Shown here: positions 47,449-55,214 of the stretch, piece by piece
How positions within the stretch are numbered: position 1 is the first letter of the stretch
How the letters are laid out: each line of letters opens with the position of its first letter
Assembly (NCBI GenBank): GCA_036555705.1
Contig: DATBKT010000132.1
Location: 83,223 to 147,222 of the forward strand
Length of the DNA: 64,000 nucleotides
Reading direction: 5' to 3'
Source of the DNA: JARBAU01 sp029237525
Lineage (GTDB): Archaea > Thermoproteota > Nitrososphaeria > Nitrososphaerales > Nitrososphaeraceae
The notes under the pieces: generated by a model
The model's input: the letters and a program-made list of their open reading frames with translations, nothing else
The model's database searches: none
Told to the model about the DNA's origin: nothing
Made by a program: the position numbers and the translations under genes

Positions 47449-47576
47449 TGCTTCCGCTCATGAGTTAATGTCTAATATATGGATTCCTAACTTAAACGTG
47501 ATTAGTTTAGAGGAGTATTGAAAATAACGAGGAAATATCCATAAATTTTTTAGAAAAAGAGACAGAGGATCATTGT

Positions 47577-47990
47577 CTAGGAAGTGTATTCAGTAATCTC
47601 AATACTTGCAGCTTCAAGTAGATACAATATAGCGACTTCAATATCGCGCACTGATATAATCCCATAGTCCCAAGCATCTATGAACGCCCGAAATTCACTT
47701 TCTAATTCTTTTGCTGTATCCTGAAACTCTATCATCTTTTCAGGAGTTTCAGGCGTTCTATAGCCTTTAGCTACCATAATGGGACACCGCTTGTCAATTT
47801 CCAGTGGGTTATACCAAGCATCCCTTGCGAATTCATAATCTTCACCTTTGATTATATTGTACATACGGACCAACTCATCAGTAGACAATTTTTGTAAGTC
47901 AGTTAACCACGAATTGCTGTGCGTACCACCTTCTTGAGACCATGCTTGATGTCCTAAGTTTTTTTCAGACAGACCGGGATTGGTTTTCAA
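47577..47990 (-). CDS. Unknown conserved-looking protein
   Basis: A 137-residue acidic cytoplasmic protein without membrane helices. The N-terminal part is MKTNPGLSEKNLGHQAWSQE. A helical core holds WLTDLQKLSTDELVRMYNII and EIDKRCPIMVAKGYRTPETP, and the end is acidic (DIEVAILYLLEAASIEITEY). Its composition is that of a real gene, but I do not recognise a family. It is upstream of gatD on the same strand, 128 bases away, so an operon is possible but not shown. Confidence 0.55.
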   Translation of the reverse strand: MKTNPGLSEKNLGHQAWSQEGGTHSNSWLTDLQKLSTDELVRMYNIIKGEDYEFARDAWYNPLEIDKRCPIMVAKGYRTPETPEKMIEFQDTAKELESEFRAFIDAWDYGIISVRDIEVAILYLLEAASIEITEYTS

Positions 47991-48220
47991 TGGTATGCAT
48001 ATTATATCAACTTGTCACATAGAAATACATTTTCTTTTAGGAGATATCAAAACTCGGATACAAATGCGTTTTCCATTATGGGATTAACGTCGAGTTAATA
48101 TATACAATAAATAAATTCAGAAATGTAGATTAAATACTAGAATTATCATAAATGTTTTATAGCCGAAAATGTAAGGATCCGATTTAATATAATCTTTAAA
48201 ATAATTTCCGATTTTTCTCA

Positions 48221-48754
48221 CTAACTAAGGTTATAAATATGTCGAATGCGTTCTACTCCACCAATTTCTTCTATAAATCTGGCAGTTTCATTTGTAACCA
48301 ATTTCTTCCATGCTCCACCCTTGGATATTCTGGCCCTAACTTCTGTTGCGGATAGCACTTCTCGCTTATACATTTCAGGTTCTATCACCTTAATGCCTCG
48401 CTCTAAGTACAATTGTCTGGTGAAACTATCATTGGTGAAAACTACATTGTACCTAGGGACCAAAAGATCTACTTCACGAGTCCATAAACCATGTATCTCC
48501 ATGTCTGGTACAGGGATAAGAAGAATTCTATCAATACTTACTTCTTTGTCCGAGTGCAATGAATCTCTTATCATCTCAATTCGCTCGCCTGCAGTAAAGG
48601 GATTTCTAGCTTCATGACTCTTCTGAGCGCTTCCGATAACAACTACTAGTTCTTTCGCCGTGCTTAACGCATACTTAACAGTAACAAGATGGCCCAGATG
48701 AAACGGTTGAAATCGGCCGATAAGTAATCCTCTAAAAAATGAGCTCGTGAGAAT
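48221..48754 (-). CDS. nadM: Nicotinamide-nucleotide adenylyltransferase (archaeal NadM type)
   Basis: A nucleotidyltransferase of about 170 residues. Motifs: RGLLIGRFQPFHLGHLVTVK (the HxGH nucleotide site), VVVIGSAQKSHEARNPFTAG and LSATEVRARISKG (ISxTxxR-type phosphate site). It joins NMN and ATP to NAD+. The first in-frame ATG (48574) would remove the catalytic HxGH. The upstream open frame, which begins after the stop at 48758-48760, has no ATG, GTG or TTG; ATT at 48752-48754 is the closest near-cognate. A TTAAAATT TATA-like box near 48771-48779 would place the mRNA start close to that ATT. The IS element begins 47 bases upstream. Confidence 0.82.
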   Translation of the reverse strand: MLTSSFFRGLLIGRFQPFHLGHLVTVKYALSTAKELVVVIGSAQKSHEARNPFTAGERIEMIRDSLHSDKEVSIDRILLIPVPDMEIHGLWTREVDLLVPRYNVVFTNDSFTRQLYLERGIKVIEPEMYKREVLSATEVRARISKGGAWKKLVTNETARFIEEIGGVERIRHIYNLS

Positions 48755-48844
48755 GCGTTATTTTCAAAGCAATTTTAATCTATAATTCTTACATGGCATA
48801 AGAACCCATCCCAAAAATGGATAGACATATAGCTTGAGAGTGTT

Positions 48845-49225
48845 TTGCTTATAGATGTGGCTTACGATAGAGTTAGTTATCTTCCAACTATCAAAAGAAT
48901 CCCAGATCAGTTATGGAATGAAATCAGCTTAATACTTCCGTCAGAAAAGCCAAATAATACAATTGGACGTCCAGCAGTATCATTTAGGAAGGTATTGGAT
49001 GGTATTCTATTTGTGTTAAGATCTGGATGTCAATGGAAGATGCTGCCCAAGGAATATGGGTCTGGATCAACCTGTCATAGACGATTCCAACAATGGTCAT
49101 CATCTAAGGTATTTCAAAAATTATGGGCTAGACTGCTAAAAGTGTATGACGATGTAGTAGGTATTCAATGGAGATGGCAGTCACTTGATAGTATATCTGT
49201 AAAAGCACCTTTAGGGGGAAAATGA
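48845..49225 (+). CDS. IS5-type transposase, frame A (N-terminal part)
   Basis: 126 residues from a TTG start. It contains the N-terminal DUF4096-like DNA-binding part (RIPDQLWNEISLILPSEKPN, VSFRKVLDGILFVLRSGCQW, MLPKEYGSGSTCHRRFQQWS) and the first catalytic Asp in QSLDSISVKAPLGGK. It stops at TGA 49223-49225 inside an ATGA overlap with frame B. The run GGGGGAAAA at 49214-49222 is a likely slippage site joining A to B, as in related IS. Confidence 0.85.
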   Translation: MLIDVAYDRVSYLPTIKRIPDQLWNEISLILPSEKPNNTIGRPAVSFRKVLDGILFVLRSGCQWKMLPKEYGSGSTCHRRFQQWSSSKVFQKLWARLLKVYDDVVGIQWRWQSLDSISVKAPLGGK

Positions 49226-49605
49226 CGGGACCTAATCCTACAGATAGAGGTAAGTTAGGAACAAAACGTCATGTATTAACTGATGGACAAGGTATTCCGC
49301 TATCTGTTGTTATAACGGCGGCCAACACCCACGATATGAAGGCTGCTATAAACACGCTGAATAATATTGTAGTTAAAAGACCATCCTCCAAGATTAATAA
49401 AAAAAGACAGAACCTCTGTCTTGATAAAGGATATGACTTTAAGGAGATTGAGACGGTAGTTATCAATAAGGGATGCTTGTCACATATTAGGCATAGAGGA
49501 GAACGAGTACTAACAAATCATTTTCATCATCATCATTCTAGAAGATGGGTTGTTGAAAGAACCAACCCCTGGCATAACAGGTTCAGAAAACTTTTAATGA
49601 TATGA
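49222..49605 (+). CDS. IS5-type transposase, frame B (C-terminal part)
   Basis: 127 residues with TGPNPTDRGKLGTKRHVLTD, ITAANTHDMKA, LCLDKGYDF (second catalytic Asp) and VVERTNPWHNRFRKLL (catalytic Glu). It stops at 49603-49605 after LLMI. The expected C-terminus is in another frame (EKKLENYFALVCLGCCIVIY, then RRIILG) ending at TAG 49682-49684 inside the right repeat. A one-base shift near 49600 therefore removes the normal end, and this copy may be inactive. Confidence 0.8.
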   Translation: MTGPNPTDRGKLGTKRHVLTDGQGIPLSVVITAANTHDMKAAINTLNNIVVKRPSSKINKKRQNLCLDKGYDFKEIETVVINKGCLSHIRHRGERVLTNHFHHHHSRRWVVERTNPWHNRFRKLLMI

Positions 49606-49689
49606 AAAGAAGTTAGAAAACTATTTTGCTTTGGTATGTTTGGGCTGTTGTATTGTTATATACAGGAGGATAATTTTGGGATAGGTTCT

Positions 49690-50043
49690 AAGTCGTGGTA
49701 GAAGAAGAGCCAATCGTATTAATGAATTTCCTATATTTTGCCTTAAATGCAATAACAAAAGACTTAGATTAAAGTTAAAAATTTTCTTCTAAAAAGGCAG
49801 TCGTCAAATAATTATCACTTCTATCGAATGTACCAATCACAATTTCCTGACTTTTGCCCAATCACCGTTTATCCATAACTGATTAGCTTCTCGACCCCAT
49901 CATATGAGTCAGGTTAGGTAGTCAGTCAGTTCACCTTTCTCAATGAATGTTTTTATCCTGCCAGTTCGATAAAGTCTTCAATATGCTTCTGCAAAAGCAT
50001 ACCGTATGATGTATGCTTCCTTATTTTATTTCGGTGGAGATAT
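49690..50043. other. Gap between IS and truncated cdc48
   Basis: No intact gene. On the minus strand around 49958-50030 a short stretch reads RKHTSYGMLLQKHIEDFIEL before a stop, with protein character; it may be debris of another gene. It overlaps a stem-loop (listed). Confidence 0.35.
49995..50018. repeat. Stem-loop AAGCATAC / GTATGCTT
   Basis: Perfect 8-base arms with an 8-base loop, close to the break point of cdc48. It could be a hairpin left by a mobile element or a transcript end. Confidence 0.5.
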
Positions 50044-50865
50044 CTACAAGGTAATCATGTAATTTCGAAGTTTTGAATCAGCTTTTGCAAGTAATGTCTT
50101 TCCTGTACCGGGAGGACCATGAAGTAGAACACCTTTTGGAGCTTCAATTCCAAGTTTCTCAAATATCTCTGGATGTCTTAGTGGAAGCTCGATCATTTCC
50201 CTAACCTTTTGGATTTCCTCTTTTAATCCACCAATATCTTCATATGCTACAAGTGTCAACCCCGTAGTTTGGCTTTTTTCTGCGAACTGAAATATTGTCT
50301 TTTCTGTTATCAAAACTGCAACATTAGTAGTGGTGTGACTGATGTCAGGCTTAGTGTTAGTATTATTAATAGTACTTGTATTATCTCTAATATTAGGATC
50401 GGTACTAGACGTTGCACTTACAGCAATAACTTGGAAAGTAAGTCTTCCGCCAAAATATGGAACCATAATATTATCCCCTTTTGTAACAGGTACGCTCTCC
50501 AAGGCGTCAGCTAGATATCTCTCATCAATAGGGGGTATTGCTTCTAAAGGGGCAACTATTATTTTCTCAGCTGTAAGCACTTTGATTTTACTTATTTTAA
50601 TTGTGTCTCCTATAGCAACGCCTACATTATTCCTTATGAGACCATCTATCCTAATGATCCGTTTTCCTTCATCACGAGGGTAAAGAGGCATACATTTGGC
50701 AACAGTTCGTTTGCATTCTCTTAAAATTTCTATAACATCACCAGTAGTTATGTCTAAATAGTTCATAGAATCATAGTCAATACGTGCTATACCACGACCA
50801 ACATCCCTAGTGTAGGCCTCAATTACTGTCATGGCTAGAATAGGCTTGTCGTATCGGCCACTCAC
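50044..50865 (-). pseudogene. cdc48: Cdc48/VAT AAA-ATPase truncated after Walker A
   Basis: A 273-codon frame. The first 180 residues are the Cdc48 N domain (AYTRDVGRGIARIDYDSMNY, IRIDGLIRNNVGVAIGDTIK, IPPIDERYLADALESVPVTK), with an odd Ser/Thr/Asn-rich insert near 155-180. The D1 domain follows: YEDIGGLKEEIQKVREMIEL and the Walker A loop HGPPGTGKTLLAKA. After LLAKA the reading becomes DSKLRNYMITL and stops. A complete Cdc48 has over 700 residues with Walker B, sensors and D2, all lost. The stump could still make an N-domain protein that binds partners without ATPase activity. The break and the nearby IS suggest a deletion or insertion event. Confidence 0.85.
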
Positions 50866-51332
50866 AATATTAGCTGCGCACTACTTTAGATAAAGCTTGT
50901 ATTTTCAGAAAGGAACATTTGATTCGTTTCTATAATAATATCTTTGACGTACGGTTAGACTAGATTATATCTATTTCATTAAATCAATTATAGTCTTTGT
51001 TATAAGTTTACAAAATCGGTTAATAGAATTCCACACACATATGCTCAGTTAATATTTGAAACCTTCATATTTGTAGGCCCTATCCATATTGGCATATGCT
51101 ATTGTCACTCATGATAGATAACATAGTAACAAATTTGCCCAATATTTACAAGGGACAAAGGGCCTAGATCTTGATCTTTCATACAATAGAGCGAATATCA
51201 GCTGCACAATAAGTGCAGTCTGCTGCGGAAATCTACTACTCAATAATATACCTAAGAATAATTAGTGCCAAATTCGCAATTTAATTGTCTGTTTAGAAAA
51301 GTTCAAGTACATCATCTAATACTCGGATTTCT
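50866..51332. other. Upstream region of the cdc48 stump
   Basis: No gene recognised; AT-rich. It probably contains the former cdc48 promoter on the minus strand. Confidence 0.35.
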
Positions 51333-51560
51333 TTAGAAATCAAATCCTAGTAGAGCGTCCCTAGATATATTAAGATAAATATTATTTCCATCATAATGAT
51401 CCACTGTTGACTTGGGTATTATATATTCATGAGATTTTACAGTCGCACCTTCTATTATCACCAACTTGTCCTTATATTCTGCAATCACATTACCGCACGG
51501 TTTTCTATCGTTAGCCCTAACTCCTTTTTTTGATTCTGTTACATGAGACCAATTAATCAT
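51333..51560 (-). CDS. Small PRC-barrel-like protein
   Basis: A 75-residue protein, nearly all beta: VTESKKGVRANDRKPCGNVI, AEYKDKLVIIEGATVKSHEY and IIPKSTVDHYDGNNIYLNIS. The order 'GxVxxxxxDxLVIxxGxxxxxxYxIPKSxVxxYDGxxIYLxI' is that of PRC-barrel/DUF2171-type proteins. A related N-terminal segment occurs in the large protein at 62521-63657. Such barrels bind RNA or regulatory partners in other systems. Role here unknown. Confidence 0.65.
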   Translation of the reverse strand: MINWSHVTESKKGVRANDRKPCGNVIAEYKDKLVIIEGATVKSHEYIIPKSTVDHYDGNNIYLNISRDALLGFDF

Positions 51561-51805
51561 AAATCTTTCATTAAATAGTTGCTTTTTAAGATATATAAAG
51601 ATCTTTATATTTTAAGGCATTGTAAAAAACTAATCAATATTGTGAGATTAAAGCAATCTGTGTATATTATAAGCTATGCATCTAAATTATGGGTTAAGAA
51701 AGTAGATTATGCAGCCCATACAAACATAGATGTATCGCATATTATATCATAATTCTAACGCGCCCGTTACCAACACATCGGGATGCACTTCTATTTGTAA
51801 AAAGA

Positions 51806-52384
51806 TTATGATTTATCTATTTTTAGAGTCTTACCGTGATGTCCAATTAACTGTTGTTTTTGCTCATCAGAGAATTTGTCAAAATCTTTTTGATGATACA
51901 AACAAAACCCTTTCATGTCAACATCAAATTTAATCGGCAATGATAGCTCATAATCAACAAGGTCGTTATATTGAGATCTGTGGGTATAGGCCCCTATGTC
52001 ACCTATAATCGAAAGACCTCTCTTTCCATTTTGCTTTGCATGATTGACCAGGTTTCTTTTAAATAACATGTCTGGTTGTACAGCAAAATATTCTTGCATG
52101 GAATCAATTATCACAAGTTCGTTTTCTTTTTCACATTTGGAGACATTTATGCCGCTCTTTGAAAGAATTTGTCTTACCGAGTTAGGAGTTTCATAAAACG
52201 GATTTATAAGAATGATTTCATTATTGTTTATTGTTTGATTCTGAACATATTTGGAATACAATTCTCTAAGTATAGGCAAGTCGGGGTAGACTATTAAATA
52301 ATGATCGCCGTAGTCTGCTTGAATAATCTGGTTTAAGATGTCATTAACACGATAGCTTGGTAAATTTTCAGTCATTTGGTCCAT
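51806..52384 (-). CDS. MEDS-domain (DcmR-like) sensory protein
   Basis: A 192-residue RecA/KaiC-like domain protein. Features: HYLIVYPDLPILRELYSKYV, IILINPFYETPNSVRQILSK, LVIIDSMQEYFAVQPDMLFK (the fold's Asp strand), GLSIIGDIGAYTHRSQYNDL and the closing VDMKGFCLYHQKDFDKFSDE, the MEDS 'LCxYxxxxF' strand before the last helix. In DcmR this domain senses dichloromethane; in archaea it occurs alone or with kinases. There is no DNA-binding domain here, so it may act through partners. A shorter relative is at 9489-9953. Confidence 0.75.
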   Translation of the reverse strand: MDQMTENLPSYRVNDILNQIIQADYGDHYLIVYPDLPILRELYSKYVQNQTINNNEIILINPFYETPNSVRQILSKSGINVSKCEKENELVIIDSMQEYFAVQPDMLFKRNLVNHAKQNGKRGLSIIGDIGAYTHRSQYNDLVDYELSLPIKFDVDMKGFCLYHQKDFDKFSDEQKQQLIGHHGKTLKIDKS

Positions 52385-52578
52385 CTAAATGAAATATTGT
52401 GCAACATAGTATAATAAGCAATACCACATCTCTTATAATTTTATAAAATAGTGTTTCAAGTCAGTTGTCTTAATGTTATTGCTGCTATCTCAAATTTGGG
52501 CTTGATAGTTGGACATTTTCCTCTTAGTTTCCGCTAGAAGCTGTAAATAAAAAATTTATACTAACTAGAAATTTTAGA

Positions 52579-52797
52579 CAGTCTCAACAACCACAGCGGA
52601 TAATTTAAAGGCTGCACTTGATATATCAGCGTTTACTCTTTGTGACAATGTTCATACTGGTTTGATTTGGTATCAAGATTCTAGATTGGATAGCGTAAAA
52701 TTTAGTAACGATATTTTCTTAAATAGTCAAGATTGTCGTCAAAGCAAAAATGATCCATTTATTCACGTTTATTATATGATGGGCTTTGGAAATTAAG
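52579..52797 (+). pseudogene. Gene fragment without start codon
   Basis: After a TAG at 52576-52578 the frame reads TVSTTTADNLKAALDISAFT, then LCDNVHTGLIWYQDSRLDSV and ends MMGFGN. It has convincing amino-acid balance but no ATG/GTG/TTG before residue 30. It looks like the end of a decayed protein. No family recognised. Confidence 0.3.
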
Positions 52798-53419
52798 TCA
52801 AAGATCAGGTCATTGTAATGTAGCATTAATTAGAAATGCTGCACATTAAATAGCTGCTTCGTTCGTACAGCCTAAAAAGCTGCTCCGACGTTCAACACGG
52901 CCATATCGAGTCCAGTAATTTAGATTGAATGAAAATGTCCTCTAGATTCTGGATTTGAAATGGCCGCTGGTTATTGTATTTATATCTTGTTTTCCATTTT
53001 CGGTAATTTCTAGCGAAAATATTGTCTAACGACTGTCTTATAGTTTGTTTATCGTAGTATAATGATCTTATCCAAGATTTCGAACCGATTTGTTGGTAGA
53101 TTGGTATCGCCTTGTCAAACAAGTGACCGATCTATCAGCAAATCCTTTCTCATTTTGATGATCTGTAACCTAATAATTTAATGACTAGCTTCTGCTAAAA
53201 TCAGCTTTCTGAGTATTTGAATTCGGTTAACATTATCTGTAATACCTAGATTCTATTGCTTATTCAAATTGTTGACTCAATTTTAGATAAATTTGATAGA
53301 GCTTTTTTAATAAAAATAATTCGATATTAATTAATCCAATATATCTTAATATCCAACTATTAGTCCAGCTGGTTTAATTAGCTCTGCTACATTATTATGA
53401 CTTGCATTGCATTAAATTA
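52798..53419. other. Decayed or non-coding stretch
   Basis: A minus-strand 76-codon frame (52892-53122) reads MFDKAIPIYQQIGSKSWIRS and is rich in Tyr/Arg/Lys/Gln. It may be a gene fragment but I cannot support it. The rest is very AT-rich. Confidence 0.35.
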
Positions 53420-53668
53420 TTAAAGCTTCTGACCTGAATTGATCTGGTCCAAAGAATGTGTCCTTATCTTATGAATAGACTTGTAGCCGAACAATTTAAC
53501 AGAATCATCAACGCTTGACTCCATTACTTCAGTTATAGGCCGTATTGCCTTATTGCCATGATGTGCAAGCGCATTGATTGCCTTTATTTGTTCTGTGGAA
53601 TCCACGGAATTGATAGCACATTCCATTATTCCATTAATCTCCTCATATTCAGACAATCTTGGGTTCAC
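53420..53668 (-). CDS. Small HEAT-repeat-like protein
   Basis: An 82-residue helical protein. The core TEQIKAINALAHHGNKAIRP followed by ITEVMESSVDDSVKLFGYKS matches one HEAT-type helix pair and the start of another ('xxAIxALxxxGxxAIxxLxxxxxxxxxxxVxxxAxxAL'). It may be a small scaffold or the remnant of a longer HEAT-repeat protein. No neighbours on the same strand within 250 bases. Confidence 0.5.
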   Translation of the reverse strand: MNPRLSEYEEINGIMECAINSVDSTEQIKAINALAHHGNKAIRPITEVMESSVDDSVKLFGYKSIHKIRTHSLDQINSGQKL

Positions 53669-53944
53669 TCTCCGTGTTACGTACTATGAGTTTTATGATA
53701 TTTAGAAGTATACAGGGTATTGACAATACTTTTTTATGAGAAACTTTAACCAATCTGAGTAATGAAGATAACCTGACTTCACAAAAGGAACTAAAGAAAA
53801 TAGGAAATGCAGAATCCAATACTTATTGCTAATCCTGCCGATAATTTACATAATCAAGCTGCAGAAAGAATCGACACAGGTGATAATGTAGAAAAAAATA
53901 GTTGATTATTGCCCTTGCCAATCAGAGCAATACATTACTTTTTA

Positions 53945-54616
53945 TTATTTCTTGCCGCCCGTCAATAGATTACCTAGTCCTTTGAGTCCGCCCCCAACTG
54001 CTTTACTAATATTAGATAGAACTCCACCACCTGCTTTTGTAGCATTTTTTGCGGCCGCGCCTGCTGCTTGACCTGCCTTTGACATATTACCACTTGTTGC
54101 TTGACCTGCCTTTGACATATTACCACTTGTTGCTTGACCTGCCTTTGACATATTACCACTTGTTGCTTGACCTGCCTTTGACATATTACCACTTGGGTGA
54201 TTACTAGGTGCATTACTTGAGCTGCCTGCAGATCCTGATTGCTTTTGTGCAGTCATATTGGCTTTACTTGGTCCTGCCGTGGTGTTCTGTTCTTTGGATA
54301 AGCCTACAGCTAGGTTAGGCTTTTTGCCTACTGATGCGCTTCCCTGTAAGAAGGCAGAATTGTTACCCATTTGTTCCAATTGATTCGCAGTTGCAGCAGG
54401 CTTAGCAGGTTTAGATTGACTAGTCTGATTCGATCCCTTGGTACTACCATTCGCTTGACCTGCCTTTGACATATTACCACTTGTTGCTTGACCTGCCTTT
54501 GACATATTACCACTTGCTGCCCCAGCTAATGAGGTCGTTACTCCAGCACTTGCAAGCAAAATGCCAAAAGTTAGAGTTATAGCTACAATTAATATGTTAG
54601 ATTCTATCTTAGTCAT
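53945..54616 (-). CDS. Exported tandem-repeat protein (SGNMSKAGQAT repeats)
   Basis: A 223-residue low-complexity protein with an N-terminal hydrophobic signal (about 7-33, LIVAITLTFGILLASAGVTT). The rest is Gly/Ser/Ala/Asn/Lys-rich. The 11-residue unit SGNMSKAGQAT occurs two times near residue 35-56 and four times near 145-185, separated by a Lys/Asn/Ser-rich linker. The C-terminus (NISKAVGGGLKGLGNLLTGG) resembles a small amphipathic helix. Each unit has an N-x-S sequon (NMS), so the mature protein could be heavily glycosylated. Likely a surface or matrix protein; function unknown. Confidence 0.65.
   Translation of the reverse strand: MTKIESNILIVAITLTFGILLASAGVTTSLAGAASGNMSKAGQATSGNMSKAGQANGSTKGSNQTSQSKPAKPAATANQLEQMGNNSAFLQGSASVGKKPNLAVGLSKEQNTTAGPSKANMTAQKQSGSAGSSSNAPSNHPSGNMSKAGQATSGNMSKAGQATSGNMSKAGQATSGNMSKAGQAAGAAAKNATKAGGGVLSNISKAVGGGLKGLGNLLTGGKK
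54066..54197. repeat. Four tandem copies of a 33-base unit
   Basis: The unit starts GCTTGACCTGCCTTTGACAT at 54066, 54099, 54132 and 54165, nearly identical each time. It encodes the repeat of the exported protein. Tandem identity means the copy number may change between strains. Confidence 0.9.
54453..54517. repeat. Two further copies of the 33-base unit
   Basis: The same unit occurs at 54453 and 54486, about 260 bases from the first array in the same gene, suggesting gene conversion or duplication within the gene. Confidence 0.85.
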
Positions 54617-54648
54617 CGATATTTCCCTTGTTTGTATTTGTCTTTTAT

Positions 54649-54951
54649 TTATGTAGAGCCAGCAGTGCCTTCTGTCATTCCACTTCTTCTCAATCTTTCT
54701 TTAGCATCTTCTACTGAAGTAGACTGTGTTGATTGTGTGTTCTCCCTTTTTACAGCGGTTGGTTCATGCTCACTTATCTTGGCCGGTGACATTGGTTCTT
54801 TTGATCCATATTCTCTAGTAGGATCACTTTCAGTTTGCCTTGTGTGCTCTTCAGTCTTTTCTCTACTTTCTGAACTACCTATTGTCTTATCCTTGACATC
54901 TTCAAGTGTATCCTTAACCTTCTTAGCAATACTACTCATTATATTATCCAT
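54649..54951 (-). CDS. Hydrophilic disordered protein
   Basis: A 100-residue, highly charged protein. A short amphipathic N-helix (MDNIMSSIAKKVKDTLEDVK) is followed by Lys/Glu/Ser/Thr-rich sequence without hydrophobic core (TEEHTRQTESDPTREYGSKE) and ends ERLRRSGMTEGTAGST. It resembles small stress or hydrophilin-type proteins. It is 33 bases upstream of the repeat-protein gene on the same strand, so the two may be co-transcribed. Confidence 0.5.
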   Translation of the reverse strand: MDNIMSSIAKKVKDTLEDVKDKTIGSSESREKTEEHTRQTESDPTREYGSKEPMSPAKISEHEPTAVKRENTQSTQSTSVEDAKERLRRSGMTEGTAGST

Positions 54952-55214
54952 AGATTCTATAGATTATTAATGTAGCAAATTTTTGCTACCTTTTTTAGCA
55001 ATTCTTTCCACACAATTACTTCGGGCGTTATACAGTAAGTGTGGCCTGGCCACATCCGTAGTGCTACTGCAGCTCTTCATTGGCTCAAGTTAGATGTCTA
55101 CTTGTCCATTTCTTCGAACTATGAGGATTATCAAAATAGGTAAACTTTTGCTGTTAATTTGTTATCTCGTTAATTAATATCTTATTAAGAGAGGATGACG
55201 AGCAAATAGCAAAC

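Larger units (their letters stand above)
48801..49689 (+). mobile_element. IS5-family insertion sequence, IS427-like, 889 bp
   Basis: Terminal inverted repeats match at 15 of 16 bases: left AGAACCCATCCCAAAA (48801-48816), right, as its complement, AGAACCTATCCCAAAA (49674-49689). Between them are two overlapping transposase frames. The size and two-frame design fit the IS427 group of IS5. No clear target duplication is visible at the ends (CATA left, AAGT right). It lies just upstream of nadM, and the truncated cdc48 lies about 350 bases to its right. Confidence 0.82.

Noticed and set aside
52892..53122. 76-codon minus-strand frame, Tyr/Arg/Lys-rich
   Set aside because: Could be debris but no family, start context or conserved pattern supports it.
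53807..53905. 32-codon plus-strand ORF beginning MQNPILIANPADNLHNQ
   Set aside because: Too short and without motif; cannot be separated from chance.
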